Virus record (IMG/VR): IMGVR_UViG_3300047300_000226
Coordinates: 1 to 38,431 of that record
Length of the DNA: 38,431 nt
Origin: a virus
Direction: 5' to 3' (one strand)
The notes beneath the pieces are model-generated. The model was not told the DNA's origin. It worked only from the letters and a program-made list of their open reading frames with translations, and did no database searches. The first letter of the stretch is position 1. The number at the start of each line of letters is the position of its first letter. Positions 22,962 through 31,299 of this stretch are shown here, piece after piece. The position numbers and the translations under genes were made by a program.

Positions 22962-24986
22962 TTAAGCTCCGTATTGTGAAGTGTACCAGTCACGTAATGG
23001 CGATGCGACATCACGAGGGACTGCTGGAAGAAGTCTGTTATAGTTCTGCTGTACCTTAGTGAAATAATCATCTGTGTACATTGGAGGTAACTGCGTAGGT
23101 AATGTCCCTACTGGAACTGTAGTTCCCATATTTGACAATGCTGAAGTAGCTCCCAAAGTGCCAAACAAACCTAAACCAGCTTTAATCAAATTAGCCATCT
23201 GCTCATCAGTTAAACCTAATTCATTAGTTTTCTTATTATCAGTTGTGGTTGTAGTCGTGTTTGTTACAGAAGGTGGCAACAGAGTTGAAGGAAGTGTTGC
23301 TAAAGTCTCTCCAACTGTTGTCAGCTTAGGAGCTGTAATAGTCTGTGTTGGTATTGAAGTATTTGTTAATGGAAGTGAAGATGTAATAGCACTTACGACA
23401 TCCTGTGTTGTAGCAGGTCTAGTACCTGTAACTTCCACATTAGCCAAATTAGCTGGTGTACCTGTATTAGCTGCCAGCTGACTATTAACTAAATTAATTA
23501 CAGCTTGATCAACTTGTTCAGTAGTTTTAGGAGTTGTTACATTAACTGTTGGAGTTGTTACATTGCTTAACAAACCACCAGCATTAATTACTGGAGCTGT
23601 AGCACCTGTAATGTTTACTGAGCCGCCATCCGTAACTGGAGTACTTACAGCTACTGGAGTTGTAGAAACAGTACCATTGATATAGTCTGCCAATGCTTTT
23701 TGAGCTTCCTCTGAACCCAATAAATCAGCCATTGCTGCATCATACTTAGTTCCATACAAAGGATTAGAACCACCGTATCTTGGATCTAAACCTGCAGCTA
23801 AGTCAGCAGCTGAGGTAGAATCATACATCAGGTTATTTAACTCACTACCTAAGAAGCCGCCACCACCACCAACTAAAGCAGCTCTTAGGATGTCCTCTGT
23901 AGAACCTCCGGTTACAGCTTGAGTACCAGCACCAATCGTAGCACCTGTAGCACCTGCCAAAGCAGAGCCTGTAAGACTTGGGAAAGCAGATGTTAATGCC
24001 TGAGTGATAAATGGAAGACCAACTGTAGAAGCTGCTAAACCAATCACAGGAGCTGCAGCAGCTAACAAGCCACGATCACCGCCACCTGCAAATGTACCTG
24101 ATGCAATAACTTCGCCAGTCTTAGGGTTTACAGTTTGCCAGTTAGCTGGGTTATTAGGATCTACTTTTGTTTCGTAAACGACTTGAGGAATTCCAGCAAT
24201 CTGTTGGTCAATATTGTCGCCTTCAATGACAGTTCCACGAGCTGTAGGTATAGCTCCTGTCTTTTGTGTCTGAACAATTGCTTGAGGTGTGCTAGGTGGT
24301 ACTTCATTCTTAAATTGAGATAGAGCGTCAATAACTGACTGATTATAAATAGATGTGCCTTCAGCATTGGTGTGCAGAGCATCAACCAACAAAGATTTAT
24401 TCTTAAGAATCTCACCTTGAGTGTTAACCAAAGCTACATTCTTATTTTCATTAGCAATCTCTTTAAATAGAGGATCTACATCAGGATTGAAGTTATTATT
24501 CTGTACATCTTGAATTGAAGCTGCATAAGGTGAGCCAGTCAAGACAACATTAACACCTTGATCACCTAAAGTCTTAACAATCTGATTGATGTTATCTTTA
24601 ACAGTTTCCTTATCTACGCCTTGCAAAAAGTCAACACCACCAGTCTGTAGAAACACTGTAGCATTAGGATCAAAAGCACCGCCACCAGCTAAGAATGTAT
24701 TGAGCTGGTTTAAAGTATCAGCAGTTGTAGCACCGCCAACAGCATAGTTAGATGTTTGTTGACCTGTTGCCGCTGTTAACTCATTTGCAAGTGTTGGGTT
24801 TAAACTGTTCCAGCTTGCACCTGCTAAGATGTTGCCACTTAACATACCACTTGTTGTAGGAGCTGCTTGTGACCAGTTATATTCATTTAAAGCTCTATTT
24901 TGTTCATCACGTAAAGCAGCAGCAGCTTCCCAACTACCTGTAAGTTGGTATAGCTGTTCATCACTCATTACCTGTGGTGCTGCCAT
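22962..24986 (-). CDS. SGNH-hydrolase-like virion protein, 674 aa
   Basis: Start at ATG 24986, 1 nt after the upstream stop and preceded by AAGGCGAG. The N-terminal domain (about 50-225) looks like an SGNH/GDSL esterase: block I GAS (S58, usual GDS), block II YAVGGATT (G84), block III QTGGVDF (GxND becomes GGVD, so the oxyanion Asn is missing) and block V VDALHTN (D202, H205). The rest is glycine- and threonine-rich repetitive sequence of structural type. May deacetylate or de-esterify surface glycans or may be a non-catalytic relic. It lies between capsid and fibre genes. Confidence 0.7.
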   Translation of the reverse strand: MAAPQVMSDEQLYQLTGSWEAAAALRDEQNRALNEYNWSQAAPTTSGMLSGNILAGASWNSLNPTLANELTAATGQQTSNYAVGGATTADTLNQLNTFLAGGGAFDPNATVFLQTGGVDFLQGVDKETVKDNINQIVKTLGDQGVNVVLTGSPYAASIQDVQNNNFNPDVDPLFKEIANENKNVALVNTQGEILKNKSLLVDALHTNAEGTSIYNQSVIDALSQFKNEVPPSTPQAIVQTQKTGAIPTARGTVIEGDNIDQQIAGIPQVVYETKVDPNNPANWQTVNPKTGEVIASGTFAGGGDRGLLAAAAPVIGLAASTVGLPFITQALTSAFPSLTGSALAGATGATIGAGTQAVTGGSTEDILRAALVGGGGGFLGSELNNLMYDSTSAADLAAGLDPRYGGSNPLYGTKYDAAMADLLGSEEAQKALADYINGTVSTTPVAVSTPVTDGGSVNITGATAPVINAGGLLSNVTTPTVNVTTPKTTEQVDQAVINLVNSQLAANTGTPANLANVEVTGTRPATTQDVVSAITSSLPLTNTSIPTQTITAPKLTTVGETLATLPSTLLPPSVTNTTTTTTDNKKTNELGLTDEQMANLIKAGLGLFGTLGATSALSNMGTTVPVGTLPTQLPPMYTDDYFTKVQQNYNRLLPAVPRDVASPLRDWYTSQYGA

Positions 24987-24987
24987 G

Positions 24988-25320
24988 TTACTCGCCTTTT
25001 CTATATAGTTCAAATGTGTTGACTGTGTTCATTGTCGAGCCAGCTTCAGACTCCATACGAACCTGATCACCCTCTTCCAAGACAACATAAGCACCATCAT
25101 TAAACTTAATGAACTGTGTTGGACTTAAGACATAGCCATCTAGAATATGAATCTCAGTAGTTGTACTAGCATCGTACCAAATTGCATCAATAGCTTTGTT
25201 GTTACCAGTTGTGTTAACCACGTAACAAAGATTCCACTTAGCATAGTAACCAGTTGGAACCGTATAAACTGTTGTCTTAGTTGCTGCTGTCAGCACTGTC
25301 CCCACTGATACTGATCTCAT
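24988..25320 (-). CDS. Small structural protein, 110 aa
   Basis: Strand-rich protein: MRSVSVGTVLTAATKTTVYT, VPTGYYAKWNLCYVVNTTGN, then ILDGYVLSPTQFIKFNDGAY. This beta-sandwich pattern resembles small phage head or fibre accessory proteins, often a decoration or connector protein next to the capsid gene; not identified further. AAAGG lies 9 nt upstream of the start. The start overlaps the preceding gene by 44 nt. Confidence 0.75.
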   Translation of the reverse strand: MRSVSVGTVLTAATKTTVYTVPTGYYAKWNLCYVVNTTGNNKAIDAIWYDASTTTEIHILDGYVLSPTQFIKFNDGAYVVLEEGDQVRMESEAGSTMNTVNTFELYRKGE

Positions 25321-25468
25321 CTTTAGCTACCTTTTTAGTTGACTTTACAGCTGGTGTTACTACCTCTTGTACCTCAGTGTAGCCGCTGTGCTTACGCATT
25401 TCAGCAATCTCATGCTCTTGAAAGAACTCCACTGTGTTACCAGATTGAATGCACTTAAATTTAGCCAT
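25277..25468 (-). CDS. Hypothetical protein, 63 aa
   Basis: Begins MAKFKCIQSGNTVEFFQEHE at ATG 25468, with AAAGG about 11 nt upstream. The first 45 residues form a compact KFKCIQSGN...HEIAEMRKHSGYTEV domain that I recall from small phage proteins next to capsid genes; the end is lysine-, serine- and aspartate-rich. First gene after the capsid terminator. Function unknown. Confidence 0.75.
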   Translation of the reverse strand: MAKFKCIQSGNTVEFFQEHEIAEMRKHSGYTEVQEVVTPAVKSTKKVAKDEISISGDSADSSN

Positions 25469-25507
25469 AATATTGTTACCTTTCTGATGTACCACCTTTG
25501 ATACATT

Positions 25508-25538
25508 AAAAAGGCTCCCTCCTTGTGAGAGGGAACCT
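25508..25538 (-). terminator. Intrinsic terminator after the major capsid gene
   Basis: On the minus strand, 10 nt after the capsid stop, AGGTTCCCTC pairs with GAGGGAGCCT (one G-U) around a 7-nt loop, followed by TTTTT. It should stop part of the transcription just after the capsid gene, giving more capsid mRNA than tail mRNA. Confidence 0.85.
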
Positions 25539-25547
25539 AGTTAGCTA

Positions 25548-26507
25548 TTAAGCTGGAACGACGAGGGCAACGCCACCGTAGTTACGCAACTCAGCGCAGC
25601 CGTACAGAGTATCAGCTGTGAACAATGTACCGAGGTACTCTTGTTTGTACTGAGTCTGTGAACGTACACCAACTTGCTCCACCAACACCATTGAGTCTTT
25701 GTGAGCCATCAAGCACACACGACCGATGTTAGTACCGGAACCGTCAGCGGCACTGTTAGCGTAGCCAGCATTAGATGTAACATAAACTGGAACACCGTAG
25801 ATGTCACCAATCATACCGTTACGGATGCTGTTAGCTGTACCTGCCTCACCAACGCTGTTGAAGGTTGTGAACTCAGACAAGCCCAAGATGGTATTACGTA
25901 CAGAAGGAGGAATCAAGAAAAAACGATTGTCCATAGGAACATCGCTGTCATCAAGACGCTGAATTGTACGACGAATACCAGCAGCTGTCAAAGCTGAGGC
26001 ATTACCAGCACCAGAGGAAGCTGAGTAGTCAAACGCTGTAGAACCGTCACCACCGATGAAAGCACCAGCGTAGCGGAAGTTACCAGCACCAGCTGTGGAA
26101 ACGTTGAACTGTTGACCCAAAGTCACCAAGTCAGTATCAACTTGCTTACCCAAAGCGTAGCCAGCATCATCTGTGTAGAATGAACGCAAGCTAGACAATG
26201 CTTGAGCTTCAACGATGTCCTCGATCAAACGTGAGTACTCGTAGTGCTTGTTGATAGACACTTGAACTTCAGACTCAGTAGCTGCGATCAATGTCACTTG
26301 TGTAGAAGCTGCCTTAGCTGAAGCTGTGCCACGTGCAGGGACTGGAATGTGAACTGTGTCACCTTTCTTGCCCTTGAAAGACATCTTCTTAACCAAGTTA
26401 GCTGCAACCAAGCTCTTCTTATAAGCTGCAACAATCTCGTCACTCCATACTTCTGGAATAAACGTTGCTGCAGTCGTTGTGGTTACGTGATTTGTACCTA
26501 AAGCCAT
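25548..26507 (-). CDS. Major capsid protein
   Basis: 319 residues, HK97-fold type by pattern: MALGTNHVTTTTAATFIPEV, WSDEIVAAYKKSLVAANLVK, GDTVHIPVPARG, then SINKHYEYSRLIEDIVEAQA and IRRTIQRLDDSDVPMDNRFF with DIYGVPVYVTSN near the C-terminus. These are the usual E-loop, spine-helix and P-domain segments of podovirus and siphovirus coats. It follows scaffold and precedes a strong terminator, consistent with high expression. Confidence 0.93.
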   Translation of the reverse strand: MALGTNHVTTTTAATFIPEVWSDEIVAAYKKSLVAANLVKKMSFKGKKGDTVHIPVPARGTASAKAASTQVTLIAATESEVQVSINKHYEYSRLIEDIVEAQALSSLRSFYTDDAGYALGKQVDTDLVTLGQQFNVSTAGAGNFRYAGAFIGGDGSTAFDYSASSGAGNASALTAAGIRRTIQRLDDSDVPMDNRFFLIPPSVRNTILGLSEFTTFNSVGEAGTANSIRNGMIGDIYGVPVYVTSNAGYANSAADGSGTNIGRVCLMAHKDSMVLVEQVGVRSQTQYKQEYLGTLFTADTLYGCAELRNYGGVALVVPA

Positions 26508-26561
26508 TTTATAAATCTCCTGATGATTAAATTAATGTGTTATTTAACCCGTTAGTGTGAG

Positions 26562-27356
26562 TTACTTCACACGTCCCTCTGCGTAAGCTGCCATAATCTC
26601 AGGCTGTAGTGCTTCGTAGCGGTCTGGGTCTTGCATTCGTAGCCGGATAAGGTCGGTACGACGATATACTTTCTTAGATGATTCTCCAGTTCCTCCCACA
26701 TCAACACTAGCTGCTTTCAGATTCTGTTGTCTAACAGCTTTACCTGCGTCAGTAGTTTGTTGTGTCTTAGATGTTCGGATCTGTTTGAAAGTTGTAATCA
26801 ACTCATCAGCAGCATTAAAATCGTAGTTGGCATCAGCCATAGCATAGATGTTTAAGCGCATTGGGGAGGATTTAACCCACTCAATAAACTCACCATCACG
26901 TACAATATCTGCAAAGTCAGGATGCTTCTTGTTGAGCATTGCTTGTGTCTGAATCTGCTTCAGCTGTAACGCTGCTTGCTTAGCTGCTAACACATCTGGA
27001 TGATTAGCTACTGCATTGTTGAGATGTTTCTGAGGATCTTCAAAGAAATCTATCTCTGGTGTCTCTTCTTTTGGTTGTACTTGTTGTTGCTTTTGAGCTA
27101 AACTCTGTTTAAGTAGTTCATCTGCAAGCCTACGTACTTCACCCACTTCCTGAGCTTGACGACCGATAAGCTTTTCAGCCTCTTGGTGCATCTTAACAAT
27201 GTCTTCAAGATTCTTCCCTTTGTACTTCTCAGGGATCTCTACTTCATTGTTTGCTTGTGTCTGTTGAGTTTGTTCAGCTTGTTCAGCCTTGAAGTCTTCA
27301 GCCTCGATCTCACTACCTTGATTAGAACTTAGTTCCTCATTATCAATTAAAGCCAT
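26562..27356 (-). CDS. Scaffolding protein
   Basis: 264 residues from ATG 27356 (AAAGG 6 nt upstream; an in-frame start at 27377 lacks a site). Acidic and glutamine-rich, with PEKYKGKNLEDIVKMHQEAE, a segment highly typical of podovirus scaffolds, then coiled-coil stretches and a basic C-terminus (RRTDLIRLRMQDPDRYEA) suited to coat binding. Guides procapsid assembly and is absent from the mature virion. Directly upstream of the capsid gene. Confidence 0.9.
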   Translation of the reverse strand: MALIDNEELSSNQGSEIEAEDFKAEQAEQTQQTQANNEVEIPEKYKGKNLEDIVKMHQEAEKLIGRQAQEVGEVRRLADELLKQSLAQKQQQVQPKEETPEIDFFEDPQKHLNNAVANHPDVLAAKQAALQLKQIQTQAMLNKKHPDFADIVRDGEFIEWVKSSPMRLNIYAMADANYDFNAADELITTFKQIRTSKTQQTTDAGKAVRQQNLKAASVDVGGTGESSKKVYRRTDLIRLRMQDPDRYEALQPEIMAAYAEGRVK

Positions 27357-27423
27357 ACCTAACCTTTCCCTGTCCATGAATGGATTACAGGATATTTATA
27401 GAATAGAATTGGGTTGCCTGAGC

Positions 27424-27657
27424 TTACTCAGATCCTCTCTTTTGTTCCTGCTTGAGCCTGTCAGCTCTCACAGCAGCCCACTTAGCCGTAGCACCGGGAA
27501 AGTCGCCAGATATGGCATCTAACCCAATGGTAGGAGCTGAAATGAGCCTGATAGCGTCCTTACTACATACTTTGCACTTAGCAGTTGTATGATCACTATC
27601 AACTAGCGATTCAGTTATGTGATTGTTGGGGCACTTAAAGTCGTACAGTCTTTTCAT
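27424..27657 (-). CDS. Zinc-ribbon protein, 77 aa
   Basis: MKRLYDFKCPNNHITESLVD with C9 and H13 or nearby residues and a C28-x2-C31 pair: an FmdB-like zinc ribbon common in phage head gene clusters. The C-terminus (FPGATAKWAAVRADRLKQEQ) resembles these proteins. It is coupled to the upstream 76-aa gene by ATGA. Role unknown; often encoded between portal and scaffold. Confidence 0.8.
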   Translation of the reverse strand: MKRLYDFKCPNNHITESLVDSDHTTAKCKVCSKDAIRLISAPTIGLDAISGDFPGATAKWAAVRADRLKQEQKRGSE

Positions 27658-27884
27658 CCCTGTAACTCCTCGTACACCTTCTCACACACAGCCTTACGCC
27701 CTAAAACTAATTCAAGAATATCTAGCTGTCCTTTACGGAAATAAAGTGTTTGTGTGTCCGTGACAGTTGATATGTCGTTTAAACTAGCCTTAATCTCTTC
27801 AAAGTCCTCTATGAGGTACTTCCAACCTTCAGTACTCATCGTATTAAAGGTTTCTTCGTAATAACGTTGTAAATCAGGGGCCAT
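27654..27884 (-). CDS. Hypothetical protein, 76 aa
   Basis: Helical acidic protein (LQRYYEETFNTMSTEGWKYL, IEDFEEIKASLNDISTV). A protein of this type is often found between portal and scaffold in podoviruses. AAGGAGGG precedes the start. It is the first gene after the putative minus-strand promoter at 27905-27933 and so may open a separate capsid transcript. Confidence 0.75.
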   Translation of the reverse strand: MAPDLQRYYEETFNTMSTEGWKYLIEDFEEIKASLNDISTVTDTQTLYFRKGQLDILELVLGRKAVCEKVYEELQG

Positions 27885-27904
27885 TTGGCTTATCCCTCCT
27901 TTAA

Positions 27905-27933
27905 ATCTTAACTATTAAGTATAATTGTATCAA
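27905..27933 (-). promoter_or_regulatory. Putative sigma70 promoter for the scaffold-capsid genes
   Basis: On the minus strand TTGATA (27928-27933), a 17-nt spacer and TAAGAT (27905-27910) lie just upstream of the 76-aa gene. Four or more matches per hexamer and ideal spacing. It faces away from the HNH promoter at 27942 and could keep capsid genes expressed despite antisense transcription through the portal 3' end. Confidence 0.6.
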
Positions 27934-27941
27934 AATAATGC

Positions 27942-27970
27942 TTGACACACAATGGTTTATATGATAAAAT
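27942..27970 (+). promoter_or_regulatory. Putative sigma70 promoter for the antisense HNH gene
   Basis: TTGACA (27942-27947), 17-nt spacer, TAAAAT (27965-27970), with TG one base before the -10 (extended -10). It lies 30 nt before the HNH ATG at 28000. One of the best consensus matches in the window. Confidence 0.7.
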
Positions 27971-27999
27971 TCTACTTATTTTTCAATAAAAGGAACTTT

Positions 28000-28560
28000 A
28001 TGATTAAAACCAAGCTAACAGCCCAAGATAAATCTAATATTCTTCAATGGGCACAAGAAGGTCTCCGATATACTGAAATCTCTAAACGTTTAGATGGCAA
28101 AGTATCTCGTCAACGTATAAAACAGATAGCTGAAAAAAACAAGATTGATTCTGTTAGTATCCGTAAAGCTAAAAAAGAAAAAGAATACATCGATAAGATG
28201 TTTGCTAAACACGGATCTCGTTGGAACGACAAGGAATACACTAAATCTTTAATCTTCCAATCTATGTTGCTTAAATTTAGCAATAAAAAACACAATAACT
28301 ATAAATGGGAGTGGAACATCGAGTTTGGAGACATTGAATTTCCTACACACTGCCCAGTATTAGGTATTGAACTTGACTACCTAACTGAAGAAGGTGTACG
28401 TAATGAACATTCAGTATCCTTTGATCGTGTAAACCCCTCTAAAGGTTACGTTAAAGGCAACGTCATAGTGATGTCTTGGAGAGCTAATCGCATTAAAAAC
28501 GATGGAACTTCCCAAGAACATCAACTAATTGCTGACTTTATGCGTTCTTACGAGTCTTAG
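28000..28560 (+). CDS. HNH-type homing endonuclease, antisense within the late arm
   Basis: 186 residues from ATG 28000 with AAAGGAA just upstream. The N-terminal helix-turn-helix (about 11-46: ILQWAQEGLRYTEISKRLDG, VSRQRIKQI) should bind the target site. The C-terminal half has the degenerate HNH pattern HCPVLGIELDYL, then H137, D142-R143, KGNVIVMSWRANRIKN (N154, N163), well known from free-standing phage endonucleases. It is oriented against all surrounding genes, has its own promoter, and converges on the portal gene with a 23-nt overlap at the 3' ends. Base composition is more AT-rich. Selfish element inserted between portal and head genes. Confidence 0.9.
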   Translation: MIKTKLTAQDKSNILQWAQEGLRYTEISKRLDGKVSRQRIKQIAEKNKIDSVSIRKAKKEKEYIDKMFAKHGSRWNDKEYTKSLIFQSMLLKFSNKKHNNYKWEWNIEFGDIEFPTHCPVLGIELDYLTEEGVRNEHSVSFDRVNPSKGYVKGNVIVMSWRANRIKNDGTSQEHQLIADFMRSYES

Positions 28561-30541
28561 TCATCATCTGAAGGCTTGCAATACGCTCGTTTGAGGCAAT
28601 ATCGGCAGCTTTCAGGTTAACTTGCTTCTCTTTTAGCATCATGTCAGCCAGTTTCAAGCGTTTATCGAAGTCACTGCTCTGATCAATGTTCGTTGCAGCA
28701 GCTTGAATGACCTTAACTCGATGCTCTTCAGGGATCATCTGAGCTTCAATCATGGTTTTCTGAGCCTCAGCAGCTTGTTTCTGAGCTTTAGACTGTAGAT
28801 CTGCCACCTGAGCCTGTGCAAGTTGCATCTGAGCCATCTGCTGAGCCTGTTGAGCTTGTGCAGCTTCAGGGTTAGGTTGAGACATCTGATCCAAAGCTTG
28901 CATCAAAGCACCACGGTTAGACAAGGAACTGTTTTGCAAGATGCCTTTCAAGATTAATGGCAGCACTGGCGTATTAGGGCCAAGAGTCTGCAAGAGTCCA
29001 ATCATCTGTTGTTGTTCAAACTCTCGTGCCAAGATACCCAAAGTAGCTGTAGGTACGAATGTCATGTCAACTGATGGATAACGCTCACTGTCAAACTGCA
29101 TATAACGGAAGGCAGCCTTGTTAATGAACGGGATCATAAAGTCTTCTTGGAAGTTACTCAAGGTACGCTTGTACTTCTTGATGATACCTGCCATAGCCAT
29201 AGACATACCACCAGCACCTGCATCACGAGGTACGTTAGAGGGCATACCTGCGCTGTCAACTGTGCCTGTAGCTTGCAAGAGCATACGCTCAAAGTTCTGC
29301 GCTGCTGCAGCTGCATTGCCGTCAGTCTGACCGAACTTGAAGGGATACAAAATCTCAGAAGGTGAGCCGTTAGTCAAGATAGCCTTACCGGGTTTAATCT
29401 CGAACTTAGCACCACGAGGAAGCCTTGTAGCATCCATTGCAATCATAGGTGCTGTAGTCAGTGCCAGTGAGTCCATGTGAGCACGTAGCTGACCATCAAT
29501 AGCTTTCTGCATATTGTAGGCCTTCTCAGCTGTACCACGACCCCAAAAGCGACCGGGAACTGTATCGTCTTGGTAGGCTACAACTGGACGATCCTTCATC
29601 ATGTAAGGATTAGCCTCAGCCTTCAACAGTAGATCACCGTTGGCAATTACAACAATAGCCTCTACAAGGTTACAGTATTCATCACCTACTGAACCCTCAG
29701 GGAACAACTCAGCATACTCTTCAGATTCTTCCTCATCTAAGTACTCACGGGGAACTAAACCGTAGTATGTAACCAGACGTACCTTATCATCTTGATAGGT
29801 CTTCAAGTCTTGGGTTACTTCCAAGTCTTCATCCTCCGCTGTAAGGGTGATGTCGACCTTCTTATAAATCCCTCGCTCAATGCCCTCCACAATCTTGTGA
29901 ACGGATACGTACTTCTCAATAGCAACGCCCAAAGCATCGTCAATGGAATCAGCATTAGGATCAATAAGGAAATTCTTAGGGTTAACTGGTTTAATCTTGA
30001 CCGCAACTCTATCCTTCTCTTCAACTCCAATAGCGGCTGCATTAGCAATACCGGGGATCGCTTGAGTTGCTGGGATGTACTCCTTTTCAGTCTTGACAAT
30101 GATCTCGCCAATACCTGTACCATAAATCTCAGCCATCAACTCAATCTGGTCAATAGCTTTCTTAATCTTGTCTCGCTTAAAATCCTCATGGAGTTGAACC
30201 TTGATCTGTTCAACATCCAAAGGATTACCATCTACATCCTTCACATCGTCTGTGATGTCAAAGAATTCACCTTGACCGAAGATAGCTTCCATGATCTCAG
30301 CGTGACGAGTCTCAATGGCTTGCTGAGTGGCTGGGGAGATGATACGGCTACGCTCACTCTCACGCCCCTTATCCTCAGCAGCCCAGATACCACGGAAGAT
30401 ACGCTCATACTCCAACCACAAATCCATGTAGTTAGCATCACGGTGATCACGCCAACGAGTGATGTGTTGATTAACCCATGAGGTGAGTTCCTTCTCATTC
30501 TCAGTAGGTTCTTCAAACTTATCCATATGGTTCTCTTCCAT
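28538..30541 (-). CDS. Portal protein
   Basis: 667 residues from ATG 30541, preferred because AAAGG lies 6 nt upstream; ATG 30565 is in frame but has no such site. Features of podovirus portals: WRDHRDANYMDLWLEYERIF, ERSRIISPATQQAIETRHAE, PVVAYQDDTVPGRFWGRGTA, then a Q/A-rich helical C-terminus (about 560-640) like the portal barrel. Forms the dodecameric ring to which terminase and tail tubular A attach. HNH genes lie on both sides of it; its 3' end overlaps one of them. Confidence 0.93.
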   Translation of the reverse strand: MEENHMDKFEEPTENEKELTSWVNQHITRWRDHRDANYMDLWLEYERIFRGIWAAEDKGRESERSRIISPATQQAIETRHAEIMEAIFGQGEFFDITDDVKDVDGNPLDVEQIKVQLHEDFKRDKIKKAIDQIELMAEIYGTGIGEIIVKTEKEYIPATQAIPGIANAAAIGVEEKDRVAVKIKPVNPKNFLIDPNADSIDDALGVAIEKYVSVHKIVEGIERGIYKKVDITLTAEDEDLEVTQDLKTYQDDKVRLVTYYGLVPREYLDEEESEEYAELFPEGSVGDEYCNLVEAIVVIANGDLLLKAEANPYMMKDRPVVAYQDDTVPGRFWGRGTAEKAYNMQKAIDGQLRAHMDSLALTTAPMIAMDATRLPRGAKFEIKPGKAILTNGSPSEILYPFKFGQTDGNAAAAAQNFERMLLQATGTVDSAGMPSNVPRDAGAGGMSMAMAGIIKKYKRTLSNFQEDFMIPFINKAAFRYMQFDSERYPSVDMTFVPTATLGILAREFEQQQMIGLLQTLGPNTPVLPLILKGILQNSSLSNRGALMQALDQMSQPNPEAAQAQQAQQMAQMQLAQAQVADLQSKAQKQAAEAQKTMIEAQMIPEEHRVKVIQAAATNIDQSSDFDKRLKLADMMLKEKQVNLKAADIASNERIASLQMMTKTRKNA

Positions 30542-30558
30542 ATTTGTACCTTTATTTG

Positions 30559-31044
30559 TTACCATTTGACTTTATTGGCTACTGCTTCACACATCTCAAT
30601 AAAATATTCTTGAGAGTATTGTTGCTTAGCCATGTTTACATCTTTATGGACAAGTTGCACATTTCCAACAACATATCCTTTATCGGAATCAATACGATCA
30701 ATAGATGCTGTATGGTTTGCTCCAACTTCAGCCCAACCTATAGGCCAACCTGTTAAAGAACATCTGTAATCTTGTTCTTCAAATAACAACCATAAATATT
30801 CAGGTGTTAATGTAAAAGATAAGTTTCTCAGTTCTGCACTAATTTGAAATTTATTAAACCAAGATAACCGAATATCTTTGTAAAAACCTCGACTACAGTT
30901 TTCAGTTCTTTTATTTGAGCAAGACTTACATTCTTTTTGAAGACGTTCTGATTCAACAGCGTAGTTTTTACGTAAGTAACTTTGTAGCTCGCCACAAGTA
31001 GAACAAGGTTTGTACCAACGACCATCAATACCTTTAGTCACCAT
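30559..31044 (-). CDS. HNH homing endonuclease with zinc finger
   Basis: 161 residues: TKGIDGRWYKPCSTCGEL with C14, C17 and C39, C42 forming a zinc site, then an HNH domain C95SLTGWPIG, H111, D116RIDSDKGYVVGNVQ (N128) and N137. Free-standing homing endonuclease in the sense orientation between the 85-aa gene and the portal. Start and stop contexts copy each other (AAATGG followed by TGAC or TAAC, then TAAAGGTA), so the gene is spliced into an overlap between its neighbours. Confidence 0.9.
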   Translation of the reverse strand: MVTKGIDGRWYKPCSTCGELQSYLRKNYAVESERLQKECKSCSNKRTENCSRGFYKDIRLSWFNKFQISAELRNLSFTLTPEYLWLLFEEQDYRCSLTGWPIGWAEVGANHTASIDRIDSDKGYVVGNVQLVHKDVNMAKQQYSQEYFIEMCEAVANKVKW

Positions 31045-31295
31045 TTTATTTTGTTACTCCACCAAGCCGCTGACATCTTACCTTTGGCAATATTCTTAGC
31101 ATGACGAGCTTTAAAGGAATCGTTACGAGCTGAACCTTCAGGAGAGCCTGAGACACCCTGCTGTCCAAACCTGATAGTCTTAACTTGATCACCCTCTTTA
31201 GCCACTACTACGTGACTCTTAGTTGGATGATTAGGTGTACGTTTAGGCTTGTTATAACCACTGACACCAGCTCTTTCAAGTCTAGAATCTTTCAT
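31038..31295 (-). CDS. Small basic protein, 85 aa (DUF5872-like)
   Basis: ATG 31295 begins KDSRLERAGVSGYNKPKRTP, followed by THPTKSHVVV-type and KTIRFGQQGVSGSP segments and SFKARHAKNI, ending WSNKIKW. I recognise this as a small basic phage protein family encoded near terminase genes; it may bind DNA or take part in packaging. The stop overlaps the HNH start by 7 nt. An upstream in-frame extension (to 31346) is unlikely because it would overlap the 54-aa gene. Confidence 0.8.
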   Translation of the reverse strand: MKDSRLERAGVSGYNKPKRTPNHPTKSHVVVAKEGDQVKTIRFGQQGVSGSPEGSARNDSFKARHAKNIAKGKMSAAWWSNKIKW

Positions 31296-31299
31296 AGTG

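Noticed and set aside
29792-30481. Plus-strand 229-codon frame opposite the portal gene
   Set aside because: Mirror of portal codons; low-complexity Leu/Ile/Asn product and no plausible start.
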